This document shows positions 37,213 through 47,051 of a stretch of 64,000 bases of DNA, piece by piece (position 1 is the stretch's first letter; the number at the start of each line of letters is the position of its first letter). Both the position numbers and the translations under genes were made by a program. Source of the DNA: Rhodococcus rhodochrous. GTDB lineage: Bacteria; Actinomycetota; Actinomycetes; Mycobacteriales; Mycobacteriaceae. The stretch spans positions 62,001-126,000 of the forward strand of contig NZ_CP027557.1 of the NCBI RefSeq assembly GCF_014854695.1, in the 5' to 3' direction. The notes below the pieces were generated by a model. The model worked only from the letters and a program-made list of their open reading frames with translations. It ran no database searches and was not told where the DNA came from.

Positions 37213-40200
37213 TCAGGAGCGTCGCGGCTTCGTGAACGGGAACGCCAGCGACTCGCGGATGCTGCCTCCGAGGACGAGCATCACGATCCGGTCGACACCC
37301 ATGCCGAGACCGCCGGTGGGAGGCATCGCGTATTCGAGTGCTTCGAGGAAGTCCTCGTCGAGTTCCATCGCCTCCTCGTCACCGCCCGCGGCGAGCAGCG
37401 ACTGCTCGGTGAGGCGGGCACGCTGGTCGAGGGGATCGGTGAGCTCGCTGTAGGCGGTCCCCAGCTCGACACCCCAGGCCACCAGGTCCCACTTCGCTGC
37501 GACACCCGGTTTGCGGGGGTGCGGCCGGGTCAGCGGCGACACCGAGGTCGGGAAGTCGGTGTAGAAGGTGGGGAACTCCGTCTTCGATTCGACGAGGTGC
37601 TCGTACATCTCCTGTGCGGTGGCGCCGGCGTCCCAGGCCGGGTTGTAGGGGATCTCGTGTTCGTCGCACATGCGTCGCAGGACGTCGACGGGGGTCTGCG
37701 CGTCGACGAACGTCCCGAGCGCCTCGGAGATCGCGTCGTGGAAGGTCTTGACGGGCCACTCGCCGGAGATGTCGATCTCGACCGGGGTGCCGTCGGGGCC
37801 GGGTCGCAGGATGATCTCGCGTCCGTGTGCCGCGCGGGCCGCTGCCTGGATCAACTCGCGTGCAACGACCCGCATCTTCTCGTAGTCGCTGTGCGCCTCG
37901 TACGCCTCGAGGATCGTGAACTCCGGGTTGTGCTTGAAATCCGCACCCTCGTTGCGGAACACCCGGCCGATCTCGAAGACCTTCGCCATGCCCGCGACGC
38001 ACAGCCGCTTCAGGTACAGCTCGGGGGCGATCCGCAGGTACAGATCGGCGTCGTAGGCGTTGATGTGCGTGACGAACGGTGCGGCGTTCGCGCCGCCGTG
38101 CACCGACTGCAGGATCGGCGTTTCCACCTCGAGATAGCCGCGGGCCTGCAGTTCGTCGCGCAGCGACCGCACCACCGCGCTGCGAGCCGCGAGGTGGTCG
38201 CGTGCGCCGCGGTCGATCGCGAGATGCAGATAGCGTTGCCGCACGCGGGCTTCCGGGTCGACGAGACCGTGGTACTTGTCGGGCAGCGGGTGCAGGCACT
38301 TGCCGTCGATGCGCCACGAATCGGCGAGCACCGAGATCTCGCCGGTGCGGCTGCGTCCCGTCTCGCCGGACACCTCGACGAGGTCGCCGAGGTCGAACAG
38401 GAAGCGTTGTCCGGCAACCCGTTGCCGATCGACGAGGATCTGGATGTCACCCGACCAGTCGCGCAGCACCGCGAACAGCACACCGCCGAAGTTGCGGATG
38501 CGCAGCAGGCGTCCCGCCACGGTCACCGGAGTGCCGGGCTTCGCGGCCCGGGCCTCGGCGGCGGTGTGGGTCGGGGGATGCGCGACCGGATAGGGATCGA
38601 CACCGTGTTCGACGATCCGCTGCAGGGTGTTCATCCGCACCTGGACCTGCTCGGGGCGGCGACGTCCGTGCGAGACGGCGGGCGTGCCGTCGGCGAGTTC
38701 GACGCCGGGTGCGCTGCCGTCGTCGTGCAGTTCCGCCGCGACCACCTGGTCCTCGGGGAACGCCGAATGTGTTCCCGTGTGCTGCCGGGTGTTCCGGCGA
38801 CCGAAGGTGGGGAGGGTGAGGAAGCCCTCGGCGATCGCCGACGCGAGCGCGACGCGCGGGATGAGCCGGTTGTCGCGGAAACACAGGAAGCGGGGCACCC
38901 ACTCGGGGTGGTACTTGACGTTGGACCGGTACAGCGCCTCGAGCTGCCACCACCGCGAGAAGAACAGCAGGATCGACCGCCACAACCGCAGGATCGGGCC
39001 GGCGCCGATCCGCGCGCCCTCCTCGAAGACCGACCGGAAGACCGCGAAGTTCAGCGAGATCCGCTCGACGTCGAATTCGGCACCACGTGAGGCGAGCTCG
39101 GAGACCATGAGTTCGACGACCCCGTTGGGTGCCTGCGGGTCGCGGCGCATCAGGTCGAGCGACACCCCGTCCGATCCCCACGGCACGAGCGACAGCATCG
39201 CGACGACCTTGCCGTCCGCGACCGCTTCGACGAGCAGGCAGTCGCCGTCGAGTGGATCACCGAGCCGGCCGAGGGCCATCGAGAAACCGCGCTCGTTCTC
39301 GGTGTCGCGCCAGGCCTCGGCGCGCTGGATCGCCGCCGACAGCTCGATGGGCGACAGTTCGCGGTGACGCATGATACGTGCGGTTACACCGTGTTTGCGA
39401 GCGCGGTTGACGGCCTGCCGCACCGGTCGCATGTCGCGTCCGGCGAGACTGAAGTCGCGGGTGAGCAGGACGGCCTCGTCGCCGAGCTGTAGCGCGTTCA
39501 GGCCCGCCCGGTGATAGGCCGTCGCGCCGTCCTCGCTCGCCCCCATCACCGCGGGTGTCCACCCGTAGGCGCGGGCGAGATCGAGCCATTCGTCGATGGC
39601 GTGCGGCCACGCCTCGGGGTTGCCGATCGGATCACCGCTCGCGAGGCACACACCGAGTTCGACGCGATAGGTCACCGCGGCCTTGCCACTGGGGGCGAAC
39701 ACCACGGCCTTGTCGCGGCGCGTCGCGAAGTAGCCGAGTGAATCGTCGCTGTGGGCGAGCAGGCCGCGGATGGCCGATTCGTCACTGCCGGTGAGCGCAT
39801 TGCTCGCTCGCTGCGAGCGGAACAGCACCACGACGGCCGCGAGCACGGCGAGCGCGCCGAGCAGGCCGAGGACCGTGTTGACCAGCCCGTTCGGGCGACC
39901 ACCGAACTGGTCGTTGTCGATGAAGGTCAGCGCGGTGACACGGTTGAGCGCCCACAGGAACCGGTCGGGAGCGGGCAGGGTGCCGGGGAACAGCTCCACC
40001 AGACCCCAGCCGATCAGCGTCGCGACGGCCAGGCCACCCACGAGCACACCGAGTGCGGCCCAGACGTTTCCGCGCCGCACGCGCGTGTAGAACTCGGGAT
40101 AGGACAGCAGCAGGAGCGCGACGATCAGCAGGTGGACGACCAACGCGACGAGGTGGTTCGGGTCGCGCTCGACGATGCTCATCACGAGATTGGTGATGGT

Positions 40201-40545
40201 GAATCCGCCGAGATAGATCGTCAGGATCCACCACGCGATGCGCTTGCGGCCGGCGACGGCACCGGCGAGCAGGCCCAGGACGAGAGCGAACGACAGGCTC
40301 GTGTCGGGAGCGTCGAAGTAGTACTCGTCGAGATATTCGCGCGGAGCGTGGATCCAGTAGCGCAGGGTCGGGGAGATCGACCACAGCGCGACCACCACCG
40401 CGTAGATGCCCAGGATCAGGCCGAGGATGTGCGGTACGGCGGACAGACGCCCACCGACGAGGTCGGTCGGCGATGGACGGGAGGGCGCTGGGTCGTCCTC
40501 CACCGGACGCGGGCGCTCGACAGGAGCGGTGGAATCCGCAGACAT
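37213..40545 (-). CDS. lysX: Bifunctional lysyl-phosphatidylglycerol synthase/lysyl-tRNA synthetase LysX
   Basis: An 1110-residue membrane enzyme that charges tRNA with lysine and transfers it to phosphatidylglycerol, lowering surface charge and giving resistance to cationic peptides. Residues 25-240 hold about six membrane segments. The MprF-type DUF2156 domain follows (residues 260-560, [26 protein letters not shown]). Next is an OB fold ([21 protein letters not shown]), then a class II LysRS core with motif 2 [20 protein letters not shown] and motif 3 [16 protein letters not shown]. The arrangement is that of Mycobacterium tuberculosis LysX. The start [12 protein letters not shown] follows a gap with the MmpL terminator. 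A separate housekeeping LysRS is expected elsewhere. Confidence 0.97.
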   Translation of the reverse strand: MSADSTAPVERPRPVEDDPAPSRPSPTDLVGGRLSAVPHILGLILGIYAVVVALWSISPTLRYWIHAPREYLDEYYFDAPDTSLSFALVLGLLAGAVAGRKRIAWWILTIYLGGFTITNLVMSIVERDPNHLVALVVHLLIVALLLLSYPEFYTRVRRGNVWAALGVLVGGLAVATLIGWGLVELFPGTLPAPDRFLWALNRVTALTFIDNDQFGGRPNGLVNTVLGLLGALAVLAAVVVLFRSQRASNALTGSDESAIRGLLAHSDDSLGYFATRRDKAVVFAPSGKAAVTYRVELGVCLASGDPIGNPEAWPHAIDEWLDLARAYGWTPAVMGASEDGATAYHRAGLNALQLGDEAVLLTRDFSLAGRDMRPVRQAVNRARKHGVTARIMRHRELSPIELSAAIQRAEAWRDTENERGFSMALGRLGDPLDGDCLLVEAVADGKVVAMLSLVPWGSDGVSLDLMRRDPQAPNGVVELMVSELASRGAEFDVERISLNFAVFRSVFEEGARIGAGPILRLWRSILLFFSRWWQLEALYRSNVKYHPEWVPRFLCFRDNRLIPRVALASAIAEGFLTLPTFGRRNTRQHTGTHSAFPEDQVVAAELHDDGSAPGVELADGTPAVSHGRRRPEQVQVRMNTLQRIVEHGVDPYPVAHPPTHTAAEARAAKPGTPVTVAGRLLRIRNFGGVLFAVLRDWSGDIQILVDRQRVAGQRFLFDLGDLVEVSGETGRSRTGEISVLADSWRIDGKCLHPLPDKYHGLVDPEARVRQRYLHLAIDRGARDHLAARSAVVRSLRDELQARGYLEVETPILQSVHGGANAAPFVTHINAYDADLYLRIAPELYLKRLCVAGMAKVFEIGRVFRNEGADFKHNPEFTILEAYEAHSDYEKMRVVARELIQAAARAAHGREIILRPGPDGTPVEIDISGEWPVKTFHDAISEALGTFVDAQTPVDVLRRMCDEHEIPYNPAWDAGATAQEMYEHLVESKTEFPTFYTDFPTSVSPLTRPHPRKPGVAAKWDLVAWGVELGTAYSELTDPLDQRARLTEQSLLAAGGDEEAMELDEDFLEALEYAMPPTGGLGMGVDRIVMLVLGGSIRESLAFPFTKPRRS

Positions 40546-40585
40546 GGAATAGAACGGTAACGGGCAAACGCGGCAGACGTGGGAC

Positions 40586-40630
40586 GAACGGCCGCGGGAC
40601 CGGGTCGCATTCCCGGTCCCGCGGCCGTTC
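40586..40630 (-). terminator. Terminator after the MmpL gene
   Basis: A perfect 19-bp stem (40586-40604 with 40612-40630; arm begins GAACGGCCGCGGG) and a seven-base loop, 20 bp after the MmpL stop on the minus strand and 41 bp before the lysX start. It separates the two leftward genes. Confidence 0.75.
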
Positions 40631-40649
40631 TCATCCGTTCATGCGCCCG

Positions 40650-42764
40650 TCAGGAACGGGGTGCTCCCGCGGTCGCGACGTCCTCGGTGGCGTCGGGCTC
40701 GGACGGTTCGGTCCGCGCCAGCTTGCTCGGCCACCAGATCTTCTTGCCGATGTCGATCGTCAGTGCCGGCACCACCAGCGACCGCACGAGCAGTGCGTCG
40801 AGGAGGACGCCGAAGGCGACGATGAACGCGAGTTGCGCCAGGAACAGCAGCGGGATCACCGCCAGCGCCGAGAACGTCGCAGCGAGGACCACGCCGGCGG
40901 ACGTGATGACACCGCCGGTGACGGTCAGTGCCCGCAGTGTGCCGGCGCGGGTACCGACCTTCTTCGTCTCCTCGCGGACGCGAGTCATGAGGAAGATGTT
41001 GTAGTCGATACCCAGCGCCACGAGGAAGACGAACCCGAACAGCGGCACCACCGGGTCGGCGCCGGGGAAACCGAGCAGGTCGTTGAACACGAGCGACGAG
41101 ATGCCGAGGGTCGCCGCGAACGAGACGATCACGGTCAGCATCAGCAGGATCGGTGCGACGACCGCCCGCAGCAGTGCGATGAGCACCAGCAGCACCACGA
41201 GCGTCACGGCCGGGATGATGACGGTGCGGTCGCGGGTCGCGGTGTCCTTCGTGTCGAGGTCGACGGCCGTGGGTCCGCCGACGAGTGCCTCGGCGTCGGG
41301 CACGGAGCCCACCGCGTCGCGGATGCGTTCGACGGTCTCCTCGGCGGCGAGGGAGTCGGCAGGATCCGACAGCGTCGCCTGCACCGCGACCAGTCCGTCG
41401 ACCACGCGCGGCGCGCCGTCGGGGCCGGGGACGGGCTGGACGGTCGTCACGCCCTCGACGCCTTCGGTGGCGTCGACGACACCCTCGAGCGCGCCTTCGC
41501 GGGCGACGACGATGCTGGGCGAACCGGTGCCGGCGTCGAAGTGCTCACCGAGCACCTCCTGGCCGGACTTCGAATCGGTCTGCAGGAGGAACAGATCCGA
41601 GGACGCGACACCGCTCGCCTTGAACTGCGGTGCCAGCAGGGCGAAGGCGACGAGCACGAGGCTGCACACGATCCAGATGGGACGCGGCTTCGACCCGACG
41701 AAGTCGGCCACCCGGCCCCACACCTTGTGGGACTTCTGCATGTCGTCGGCATCGGCGTTCGCGTCGTAGACCGGGCGGGTGGGCCAGAACGCGACGCGGC
41801 CGAGCAGCACGAGCGCTGCGGGCAGGAAGGTGAGCGACGCGAGGAACGATGTCGCGATGCCGATGGCGGCCACCGGGCCGAGACCGCGGTTGGAGTTCAG
41901 GTCCGACAGCAGCAGGCACAGCACGCCGAGGATGACTGTGCCGGCGGACGCAGCGATCGGCTCGATCGAACCGCGGAGCGCGCTGCGCATCGCGGCGTAC
42001 TTGTCCTGCTGCAGTCGCAGTTCCTCGCGGTACCGGGAGACCAGTAGCAGTGCGTAGTCGGTGGCGGCACCGAACACCAGGATGAACATGATGCCCTGGC
42101 TCTGGCCGTTGAGCGCGATCGCTCCGGCATCGGCGAGCACGTAGACCAGCAGGCTCGCGAGGGCGAGTGCGAACAGCGCCGAGATGATGACGACGAACGG
42201 CAGGATCGGGCTGCGGTAGACCACCACGAGGATGACGAGAACGACACCGCCCGCGACGAGCAGGAGCAGTCCGTCGATGCCGCCGAAGGCAGACGACAGG
42301 TCTGCGGCCTGCCCGGCGGGGCCGGTGACGTAGACGGTCAGGCCGTCCGGGGCGCCTTCGAGGGCCGTCCGGAGTTCCTCGACGGCCTCCTGGACCTCCC
42401 CGGAGGCGTCGAGTGGCACGATCATCTGCGCCGCTGCGCCGTCCTCGGACGGGATCGGCGGCGGTCCTGCGGATTCGGTGGCCAGGAAGGCGAGGTCCTC
42501 GTCGGTGATCCCGCCGTCGCGTTCGGCGACGACGATCGCGGGGATGAACTCGCTCTCGTTGAACTGCGCGTACAGCTCGTCCGCGCGGGTGGATTCGGCG
42601 GAAGCCGGGAGGAAGGTGCTCGCGTCGTTGGAGGCGACCTCGCTGAGCTTGCCTGCGAACGGACCGCCGCCACCGGCGGCCACAAGCCACGCGATGAGCA
42701 ACAGGGCGGGTAGGAGCCACCGCCATCGGCTGGTTCTGCGTGGGGGCTCGGTAGCAGTGCTCAA
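40650..42764 (-). CDS. MmpL/RND-family transporter
   Basis: A 704-residue MMPL-domain transporter with about 12 membrane segments in two halves, each half led by an extracytoplasmic loop. Helix 4 of the first half has FGAATDYALLLVSRYREEL, and the second half has FVFLVALGIDYNIFLMTRVREE, the Asp-Tyr pairs that relay protons in this family. It is shorter than lipid-exporting mycobacterial MmpL3, close to the drug or lipid exporters of the YdfJ type. The TTG start at 42764 is chosen because AGGAGGAATC precedes it perfectly. It diverges from a MarR gene with a palindrome at its start, so it is probably a repressed efflux pump. Confidence 0.93.
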   Translation of the reverse strand: MSTATEPPRRTSRWRWLLPALLLIAWLVAAGGGGPFAGKLSEVASNDASTFLPASAESTRADELYAQFNESEFIPAIVVAERDGGITDEDLAFLATESAGPPPIPSEDGAAAQMIVPLDASGEVQEAVEELRTALEGAPDGLTVYVTGPAGQAADLSSAFGGIDGLLLLVAGGVVLVILVVVYRSPILPFVVIISALFALALASLLVYVLADAGAIALNGQSQGIMFILVFGAATDYALLLVSRYREELRLQQDKYAAMRSALRGSIEPIAASAGTVILGVLCLLLSDLNSNRGLGPVAAIGIATSFLASLTFLPAALVLLGRVAFWPTRPVYDANADADDMQKSHKVWGRVADFVGSKPRPIWIVCSLVLVAFALLAPQFKASGVASSDLFLLQTDSKSGQEVLGEHFDAGTGSPSIVVAREGALEGVVDATEGVEGVTTVQPVPGPDGAPRVVDGLVAVQATLSDPADSLAAEETVERIRDAVGSVPDAEALVGGPTAVDLDTKDTATRDRTVIIPAVTLVVLLVLIALLRAVVAPILLMLTVIVSFAATLGISSLVFNDLLGFPGADPVVPLFGFVFLVALGIDYNIFLMTRVREETKKVGTRAGTLRALTVTGGVITSAGVVLAATFSALAVIPLLFLAQLAFIVAFGVLLDALLVRSLVVPALTIDIGKKIWWPSKLARTEPSEPDATEDVATAGAPRS

Positions 42765-42797
42765 GATTCCTCCTGGCGTGAGCGAATGTGTCGGAAC

Positions 42798-42818
42798 TAG
42801 ATTATTCAGCGTGCTGAA
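42798..42818 (+). promoter_or_regulatory. Leaderless promoter and palindrome at the MarR start
   Basis: TAGATT (42798-42803) is a good -10 box, seven bases before the GTG start at 42811, the spacing expected of a leaderless message. The palindrome TTCAGCGTGCTGAA (42805-42818) overlaps the start codon. A MarR dimer bound there would block its own transcription and perhaps the divergent MmpL gene. Confidence 0.6.
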
Positions 42819-43311
42819 CGATGGGGGTGGAGACGACCTCGACGAGTGGCCCACCGGACGTCTGCTGTCCACCGCGGCCCGGCTCGTCGAGCAGGCCTGG
42901 GAGCAGTCCTTGCGACGGCGAGGGCTCACCCACGCGGGGGTGATCGCACTGCACGCGGTGGCCCACGCCCCGCTGTCGCAACGGGAGATGGCGCGCGCAT
43001 GCCGGGTGACCGACCAGACCATGAGCCGGACCGTCGACCATCTCGTCCGCGGCGGTTTCGTCACGCGCGCGGTCGACCCGGAGGACGAACGGAGGATGCG
43101 GGTGGAGATCACGCCGTCGGGCGTGGACGCCTACCGGCGCGTGATCGAACTCGAACGCGACGACGAGCCCGGCGGTGATTCTCCGGTCGCGGTGTCGGAC
43201 CCGGCTACCCTGCGCCGGCTCCTGCTCGAAATCGTTCGTTCGCACAGCACTCCTCGTGACAGCGCCGGGAGTACCCACGATCGGGAGAGTCCACCCCTCG
43301 GCGGGATGTGA
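42811..43311 (+). CDS. MarR-family transcriptional regulator
   Basis: A 166-residue MarR protein. The winged helix is complete: HAPLSQREMARACRVTDQTMSRTVDHLVRGGFVTRAVDPEDERRM (about residues 55-100), with the wing at DPEDERR. GTG 42811 fits a leaderless transcript and normal family length; longer in-frame extensions run antisense to MmpL. The last 40 residues are charged and unstructured-looking. The neighbouring MmpL pump is the obvious target. Ligand unknown. Confidence 0.88.
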   Translation: MLNDGGGDDLDEWPTGRLLSTAARLVEQAWEQSLRRRGLTHAGVIALHAVAHAPLSQREMARACRVTDQTMSRTVDHLVRGGFVTRAVDPEDERRMRVEITPSGVDAYRRVIELERDDEPGGDSPVAVSDPATLRRLLLEIVRSHSTPRDSAGSTHDRESPPLGGM

Positions 43312-43371
43312 GCTGCCACCCTCTCCGGAAAACGAGAAGATCCGTCCGGAGCGCGCGCGGTAGGGTGCCGC

Positions 43372-44148
43372 ATGGTCTCCGCCCCCCGGACCCACGCCGA
43401 CGTCGTCTCCGCACTGCGAGCAGCCGGGTGCGTGTTCGCCGAGGAGGAGGCGCAGCTGCTCGTCGAAGCCGCTCCCACACCCTCGGATCTGGAGCGGCTC
43501 ATCGCGCGGCGGGTCGGCGGCGAACCCCTCGAACACGTACTGGGACAGGTCTTCTTCCACGGCAGGCGCATCGCGGTGCGAGAAGGGGTGTTCGTCCCCC
43601 GTCGCCGCACCGAGTATCTGGTGGACTGCGCGATCGAACTCGCGCGGCCCGGTGCCGTGATCGTCGACATGTGTTGCGGGTGCGGTGCCGTCGGTGCCGC
43701 GCTCGCCACCGCCGTCGAGGACTGTGAGGTCTACGCGGCCGACATCGATCCCGTCGCCACCGCGTGTGCCCGCCTGAACCTGCCGCCCCACCGGGTGTTC
43801 GACGGCGATCTGTTCGACGCCCTGCCGGGCACGCTGCGCGGTCGCGTCGACGTGCTCGTCGCCAATGCACCCTACGTGCCGTCGGGGGCGATCGGGTCGA
43901 TGCCGCGGGAGGCGCGCTGCAGCGAGCCGCGACACGCACTGGACGGCGGACCCGACGGACTGGACGTCCACCGCCGGCTCGTCGCCGACGCGGGCCGGTG
44001 GCTCACCGACGGTGGGTCGCTGCTCGTCGAGTCGGCCGCATCGCAGGCACCCGTCGTGCGCGACCTCGTGACCCGGGCCGGACTCGACGCCGACACGCGG
44101 GGTTCCGAGGAGTCCGACGCGACGGTCGTCATCGGCACCCGTCGATGA
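43372..44148 (+). CDS. PrmC-related protein-glutamine N5-methyltransferase-like protein
   Basis: A 258-residue Rossmann methyltransferase of the PrmC-related group (TIGR03704). The N-terminal helical part (residues 1-70) contains GEPLEHVLGQVFFHGRRI. The SAM loop is VDMCCGCGAVGAALA, and the substrate motif is NAPYVPSGAI where PrmC has NPPY. EARCSEPRHALDGGPDGLDVHRRL follows, typical of this subgroup. True PrmC methylates the Gln of release-factor GGQ loops; the NAPY form has an unknown substrate. It follows the MarR gene by 60 bp on the same strand and may or may not be co-transcribed. Confidence 0.9.
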   Translation: MVSAPRTHADVVSALRAAGCVFAEEEAQLLVEAAPTPSDLERLIARRVGGEPLEHVLGQVFFHGRRIAVREGVFVPRRRTEYLVDCAIELARPGAVIVDMCCGCGAVGAALATAVEDCEVYAADIDPVATACARLNLPPHRVFDGDLFDALPGTLRGRVDVLVANAPYVPSGAIGSMPREARCSEPRHALDGGPDGLDVHRRLVADAGRWLTDGGSLLVESAASQAPVVRDLVTRAGLDADTRGSEESDATVVIGTRR

Positions 44149-44170
44149 CGTGCTCGCTGCCGCGAACATG

Positions 44171-44989
44171 TCAGTCGAGCGGTAGCTGAGCGAAGATCGC
44201 GGTCGGCTGGGTCGACCCGCCCGTCGGTTCGACGCTGAAGGCGAGCGCGGTGGCACCCGAGATGTCCTCGAGCACCGCGGTCGTCGACGGCGCGACGTCG
44301 TCGGGTGTCATCGTGCCCGCGGGTTCCATGCCCTCGGGCCCGACCAGCCACATCTGGTAGACGCTGCCCTCGGCCGGCGGGGCGACGTTGTTCATCACCA
44401 GCACGCCCGCGTCCTCCTCCTTGGAGAACACCACGGTCGCGGTGCCGCCACCGTCGAGCTCGCCCGACGAGGTCCGTACGTCCTCGGCGGCGAAGACCCG
44501 CTCGCTCGTGCCCGGCTCGGACGTGGTCTGCCACTGACCGGCCACCACGACGCCGCCGATCGCGACGATCACGGCCGCTGCCGCGGCGAGCAGGAAGTTC
44601 CGCCGTCGGGCCTGGCGGCGCTCGTCGAGGGAGACGGGCGGGGGGAGGTGATCGTCCTCCGCCCGAGCTGCCTCGGTCGCCTCCGGCTCACCGGGTCGTT
44701 CCGTGTGCGTCTTCTCGGCGGGCGTTTTCGCAGTGAGTTCGGCGTGGACCAGATCGAGCAGTCGCACCCGGAGTTCGGGCGGCGGCTCGGTCGCGGTAGC
44801 GGCCGACATCGCCGCGAGGGTCTCGTGGACCTCGCGGACCTCGGCGTCGAACCGTTCGGCCACCTCCGGGTCTGCTTCCGCGAGTCGCTCGGCGAGCTCC
44901 CGACGCTCGTCGGGCGTGACGGCATCCAATGCGAAGACGGGTGCCATGTCGAGCAGATCGCGCGAGGAATCGTTCGCCTCATCAGCCAT
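44171..44989 (-). CDS. rskA: Anti-sigma-K factor RskA
   Basis: A 272-residue single-pass membrane anti-sigma factor. Residues 1-85 are the cytoplasmic anti-sigma domain (LLDMAPVFALDAVTPDERRELAERL), residues about 131-152 the membrane helix (FLLAAAAAVIVAIGGVVVA), and the rest the extracytoplasmic RskA domain with MVNNVAPPAEGSVYQMWLVGPEG-like motifs (here VMNNVAPPAEG then YQMWLVGPEG). It should hold SigK inactive until the outer domain is cleaved by site-2 proteolysis. It overlaps sigK by eight bases, giving coupled translation, and ends the operon that begins with the alpha/beta hydrolase. Confidence 0.9.
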   Translation of the reverse strand: MADEANDSSRDLLDMAPVFALDAVTPDERRELAERLAEADPEVAERFDAEVREVHETLAAMSAATATEPPPELRVRLLDLVHAELTAKTPAEKTHTERPGEPEATEAARAEDDHLPPPVSLDERRQARRRNFLLAAAAAVIVAIGGVVVAGQWQTTSEPGTSERVFAAEDVRTSSGELDGGGTATVVFSKEEDAGVLVMNNVAPPAEGSVYQMWLVGPEGMEPAGTMTPDDVAPSTTAVLEDISGATALAFSVEPTGGSTQPTAIFAQLPLD

Positions 44990-45554
44990 CCACAGTCACC
45001 CCCAGACAATTCTTCAGTCGTTTCAGGCCGTCCCGGATGCGCGACTTGACCGTCGGCAACGGGGACGAAAGTTCTTCTGCCACTTCGGTATACGTAAAGC
45101 CTCTGTAGTAGGCGAGCTCGACCGAGCGTCGCTGCAGTTCGGTGAGCGAACCCAGACACTCGTTCACCCGGCGGCGATCGTCGCGCTGCGCGACCTCCTC
45201 GCTCACCGAGTCGAAGGCCGCGTCGACGTTCGTCGAACCGTACTGCGACTCGCGGTCGGCTCCGGACTGTTCGCTTCGGACCCGGTCGACGGCGCGCCGA
45301 TGGGCGAGCGTGATGATCCACGACAGAGCGGAACCCTGACGCGGGTCGTACTTGTCGGCCGACCTCCACACCTGGAGGTAGACCTCCTGGGTGGTCTCCT
45401 CGCTGTAGCCGGGATCCCGCAGGACCCGCAGCACCATGCCGAAGACTCGGGAACGCGTCGCGTCGTACAGTTCGGCGAACGCCGTGGGGTCTTGCCGGGC
45501 CACCCGCCCGAGCAGTTCGCCGAGGGTATCGGTATGGCCTCCGACGCCGGTCAT
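44982..45554 (-). CDS. sigK: ECF RNA polymerase sigma factor SigK
   Basis: A 190-residue ECF sigma factor. Region 2 is FAELYDATRSRVFGMVLRVLRD with the -10-reading segment TTQEVYLQVWR, and region 4 is LTELQRRSVELAYYRGFTYTEVAEEL followed by PTVKSRIRDGLKRLK. Assignment to SigK rests on sequence style, on coupling to RskA, on the neighbouring DUF1365 gene (as in mycobacteria) and on three promoters nearby that match the SigK consensus. ATG 45554 was chosen because homology begins there; the ribosome-binding site is weak, suggesting low translation. Because its own operon promoter matches the consensus it should be autoregulated. Confidence 0.88.
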   Translation of the reverse strand: MTGVGGHTDTLGELLGRVARQDPTAFAELYDATRSRVFGMVLRVLRDPGYSEETTQEVYLQVWRSADKYDPRQGSALSWIITLAHRRAVDRVRSEQSGADRESQYGSTNVDAAFDSVSEEVAQRDDRRRVNECLGSLTELQRRSVELAYYRGFTYTEVAEELSSPLPTVKSRIRDGLKRLKNCLGVTVDG

Positions 45555-45631
45555 CGGCTCAGTCCGCTCATCGGGGGAAAGCCTAGCCGGGACATTCCCT
45601 CCACTCAAGGCAACCGTGTCGCCCACGAGCG

Positions 45632-46255
45632 TCACCCCATCCACATCCGAGCACGGAGAACCGTCGTGAGATCGACGGGCAGCCGTTCGCCGCTGACGGT
45701 CGCGGTGAACACCGGGACGCCGGGCCGCCGCAGGGCGACCGAAACCGCGAACATGTCGCCCGCCCGGGTGATGATGTCGATCTCGTCCGAGCGCAGCGTG
45801 TAGCAGTGCCGTCCGTTCCGGCGCGAATGGATCTCCGCGACCACACAGGCCAGGGAACCACTCGGATCGTGGCACCAGAACAGGTTCAGCGGATCCGATC
45901 CGAGACCGAGACGCCGGATGTTCAGCAGCGCCGTGATCCGCCCGCCCGCAACCCGCACCCCGTCGGCCACGAGCTGGTCCTCGACCCGGCCGCGGAAGGT
46001 GTCGGAATCACTCGCGACGAAGTGGTCCCACGGCTCGAACCGCATCAGCGTGCGCAGCCACCAGGACGAGGGCGTCGTCTCGTCGACGTCCATGACCCAG
46101 CTGAAGCCGCGGTACTCGAGCGAGGGGCACTCGGCCGAGCCCTGCGCGTGGCGGACGAAGGTCCGGTAGATCGCCGGCGCGACCGCTTCCCGGCCACCCC
46201 GGAACTCGACGTCGTCGCCGATCATCGCGACTGCGCGGGGAAGGTCAGGATGCAT
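45632..46255 (-). CDS. DUF1365 protein, shortened
   Basis: A 207-residue DUF1365 protein. It has the family's [11 protein letters not shown], then [35 protein letters not shown] and [15 protein letters not shown]. The central motif normally following (Lys-x-Phe-Tyr-Val-Ser-Pro-Phe) is absent: the sequence passes from HCYTLRSDE directly to [14 protein letters not shown], about 25 residues short, and the C-terminus is also short. DUF1365 proteins sit beside FAD oxidoreductases and cyclopropane-type methyltransferases (Rv0447c-Rv0449c in M. tuberculosis) and are linked to fatty-acid modification under light or oxidative stress. Those partners are missing here. It overlaps the hydrolase gene by 11 bases. 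Confidence 0.8.
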   Translation of the reverse strand: MHPDLPRAVAMIGDDVEFRGGREAVAPAIYRTFVRHAQGSAECPSLEYRGFSWVMDVDETTPSSWWLRTLMRFEPWDHFVASDSDTFRGRVEDQLVADGVRVAGGRITALLNIRRLGLGSDPLNLFWCHDPSGSLACVVAEIHSRRNGRHCYTLRSDEIDIITRAGDMFAVSVALRRPGVPVFTATVSGERLPVDLTTVLRARMWMG

Positions 46256-46880
46256 GGTCGTCTCCGGGGCACGTGGTCGGTTTCCCCGCCAGTGTGCACG
46301 TGAGGAAATCGGCCGTGGTGTCGGCCCACCAGCGCGGGTCGGTGAGGAGGAAATGTCCGGCTCCGGGCAGGGGCCGCCAGCGCGTGTTCACGCCCCGGTC
46401 TCCCGCCGCCATCGTCTGGCTCTGCGCCATCCGTGGATCGGTCCTGGTGTCCTCCGTACCGTGCGCGACCAGCAGGTGCCGGCCCGCAGGGATCAGGTCG
46501 GCGTCGTCGGCCGGCCACCACGGAGCCAGGGCGACGAGCGACTCGACTCCGTGCTGGGCCGCGAGATGCGCGATCGCCCGCGCACCCATCGCGTGCCCGA
46601 CCAGACCGAACCGGACGTCCCCACGACGCCGGGTCACCGACTCGATCGCCCGCAGACCGTCGCGGACCGGGCTCATGTGATCGTCGTTCCACCCGCAGTA
46701 CCGGTAGTCGACGAGGTCGACCGCGATGTCGTACTTGCTCAGCCTCAGGCGCAGTGCATCGGTGAACAGACGCATGCGCAGCTGCGACGGATGCCACGGA
46801 CGTGGCGGTGTGGTGCCGACCGGACGCCCACCGGGCAACACGAGTACGTGAGCCGGTCGGAGATCCTCGACGTTGTCCAT
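46245..46880 (-). CDS. Alpha/beta hydrolase-fold protein lacking the nucleophile Ser
   Basis: A 211-residue alpha/beta hydrolase fold. The nucleophile elbow reads [14 protein letters not shown], with Ala (codon GCG) where Ser is expected. The acid (HGTEDTRTD) and the His (GAGHFLL) are present, so the fold looks intact but classical esterase catalysis should not work. The first strand is [10 protein letters not shown]. The ATG at 46880 is preferred to 46889 because the SigK-type -10 hexamer covers 46888-46893, putting transcription start at about 46880 and making the message leaderless. It is the first gene of the hydrolase-DUF1365-sigK-rskA operon and overlaps DUF1365. Confidence 0.78.
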   Translation of the reverse strand: MDNVEDLRPAHVLVLPGGRPVGTTPPRPWHPSQLRMRLFTDALRLRLSKYDIAVDLVDYRYCGWNDDHMSPVRDGLRAIESVTRRRGDVRFGLVGHAMGARAIAHLAAQHGVESLVALAPWWPADDADLIPAGRHLLVAHGTEDTRTDPRMAQSQTMAAGDRGVNTRWRPLPGAGHFLLTDPRWWADTTADFLTCTLAGKPTTCPGDDHAS

Positions 46881-46887
46881 GACCTGC

Positions 46888-46914
46888 ATTCGGAGCCGAC
46901 CGCGATCCGGATGG
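46888..46914 (-). promoter_or_regulatory. SigK-type promoter of the hydrolase-sigK-rskA operon
   Basis: On the minus strand CCATCC (46914-46909), 15 bases, CCGAAT (46893-46888). These are exactly the -35 and -10 hexamers I recall for M. tuberculosis SigK. The extended upstream element CGACCCATCCG is shared with two other promoters in the window. It implies SigK autoregulation. Confidence 0.75.
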
Positions 46915-46959
46915 GTCGAACACCGGATACCGATCCGAAAAAAATTCTTTCGATCCGAC

Positions 46960-46986
46960 CCATCCGCACCGCCCCGGGGATCGAAT
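46960..46986 (+). promoter_or_regulatory. SigK-type promoter of the fasciclin-lipocalin operon
   Basis: CCATCC (46960-46965), 15 bases, TCGAAT (46981-46986), with the same extended CGACCCATCCG. It is divergent to the sigK operon promoter, with the two -35 boxes 45 bp apart. Start of transcription should be near 46993, leaving about a 58-base leader before the fasciclin ATG. Confidence 0.72.
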
Positions 46987-47051
46987 GCTCAGTGACACAC
47001 CTGGTCGACGTGGCTGCTTTCCGGCCACGGCATACGAAGGGAACCACGATC

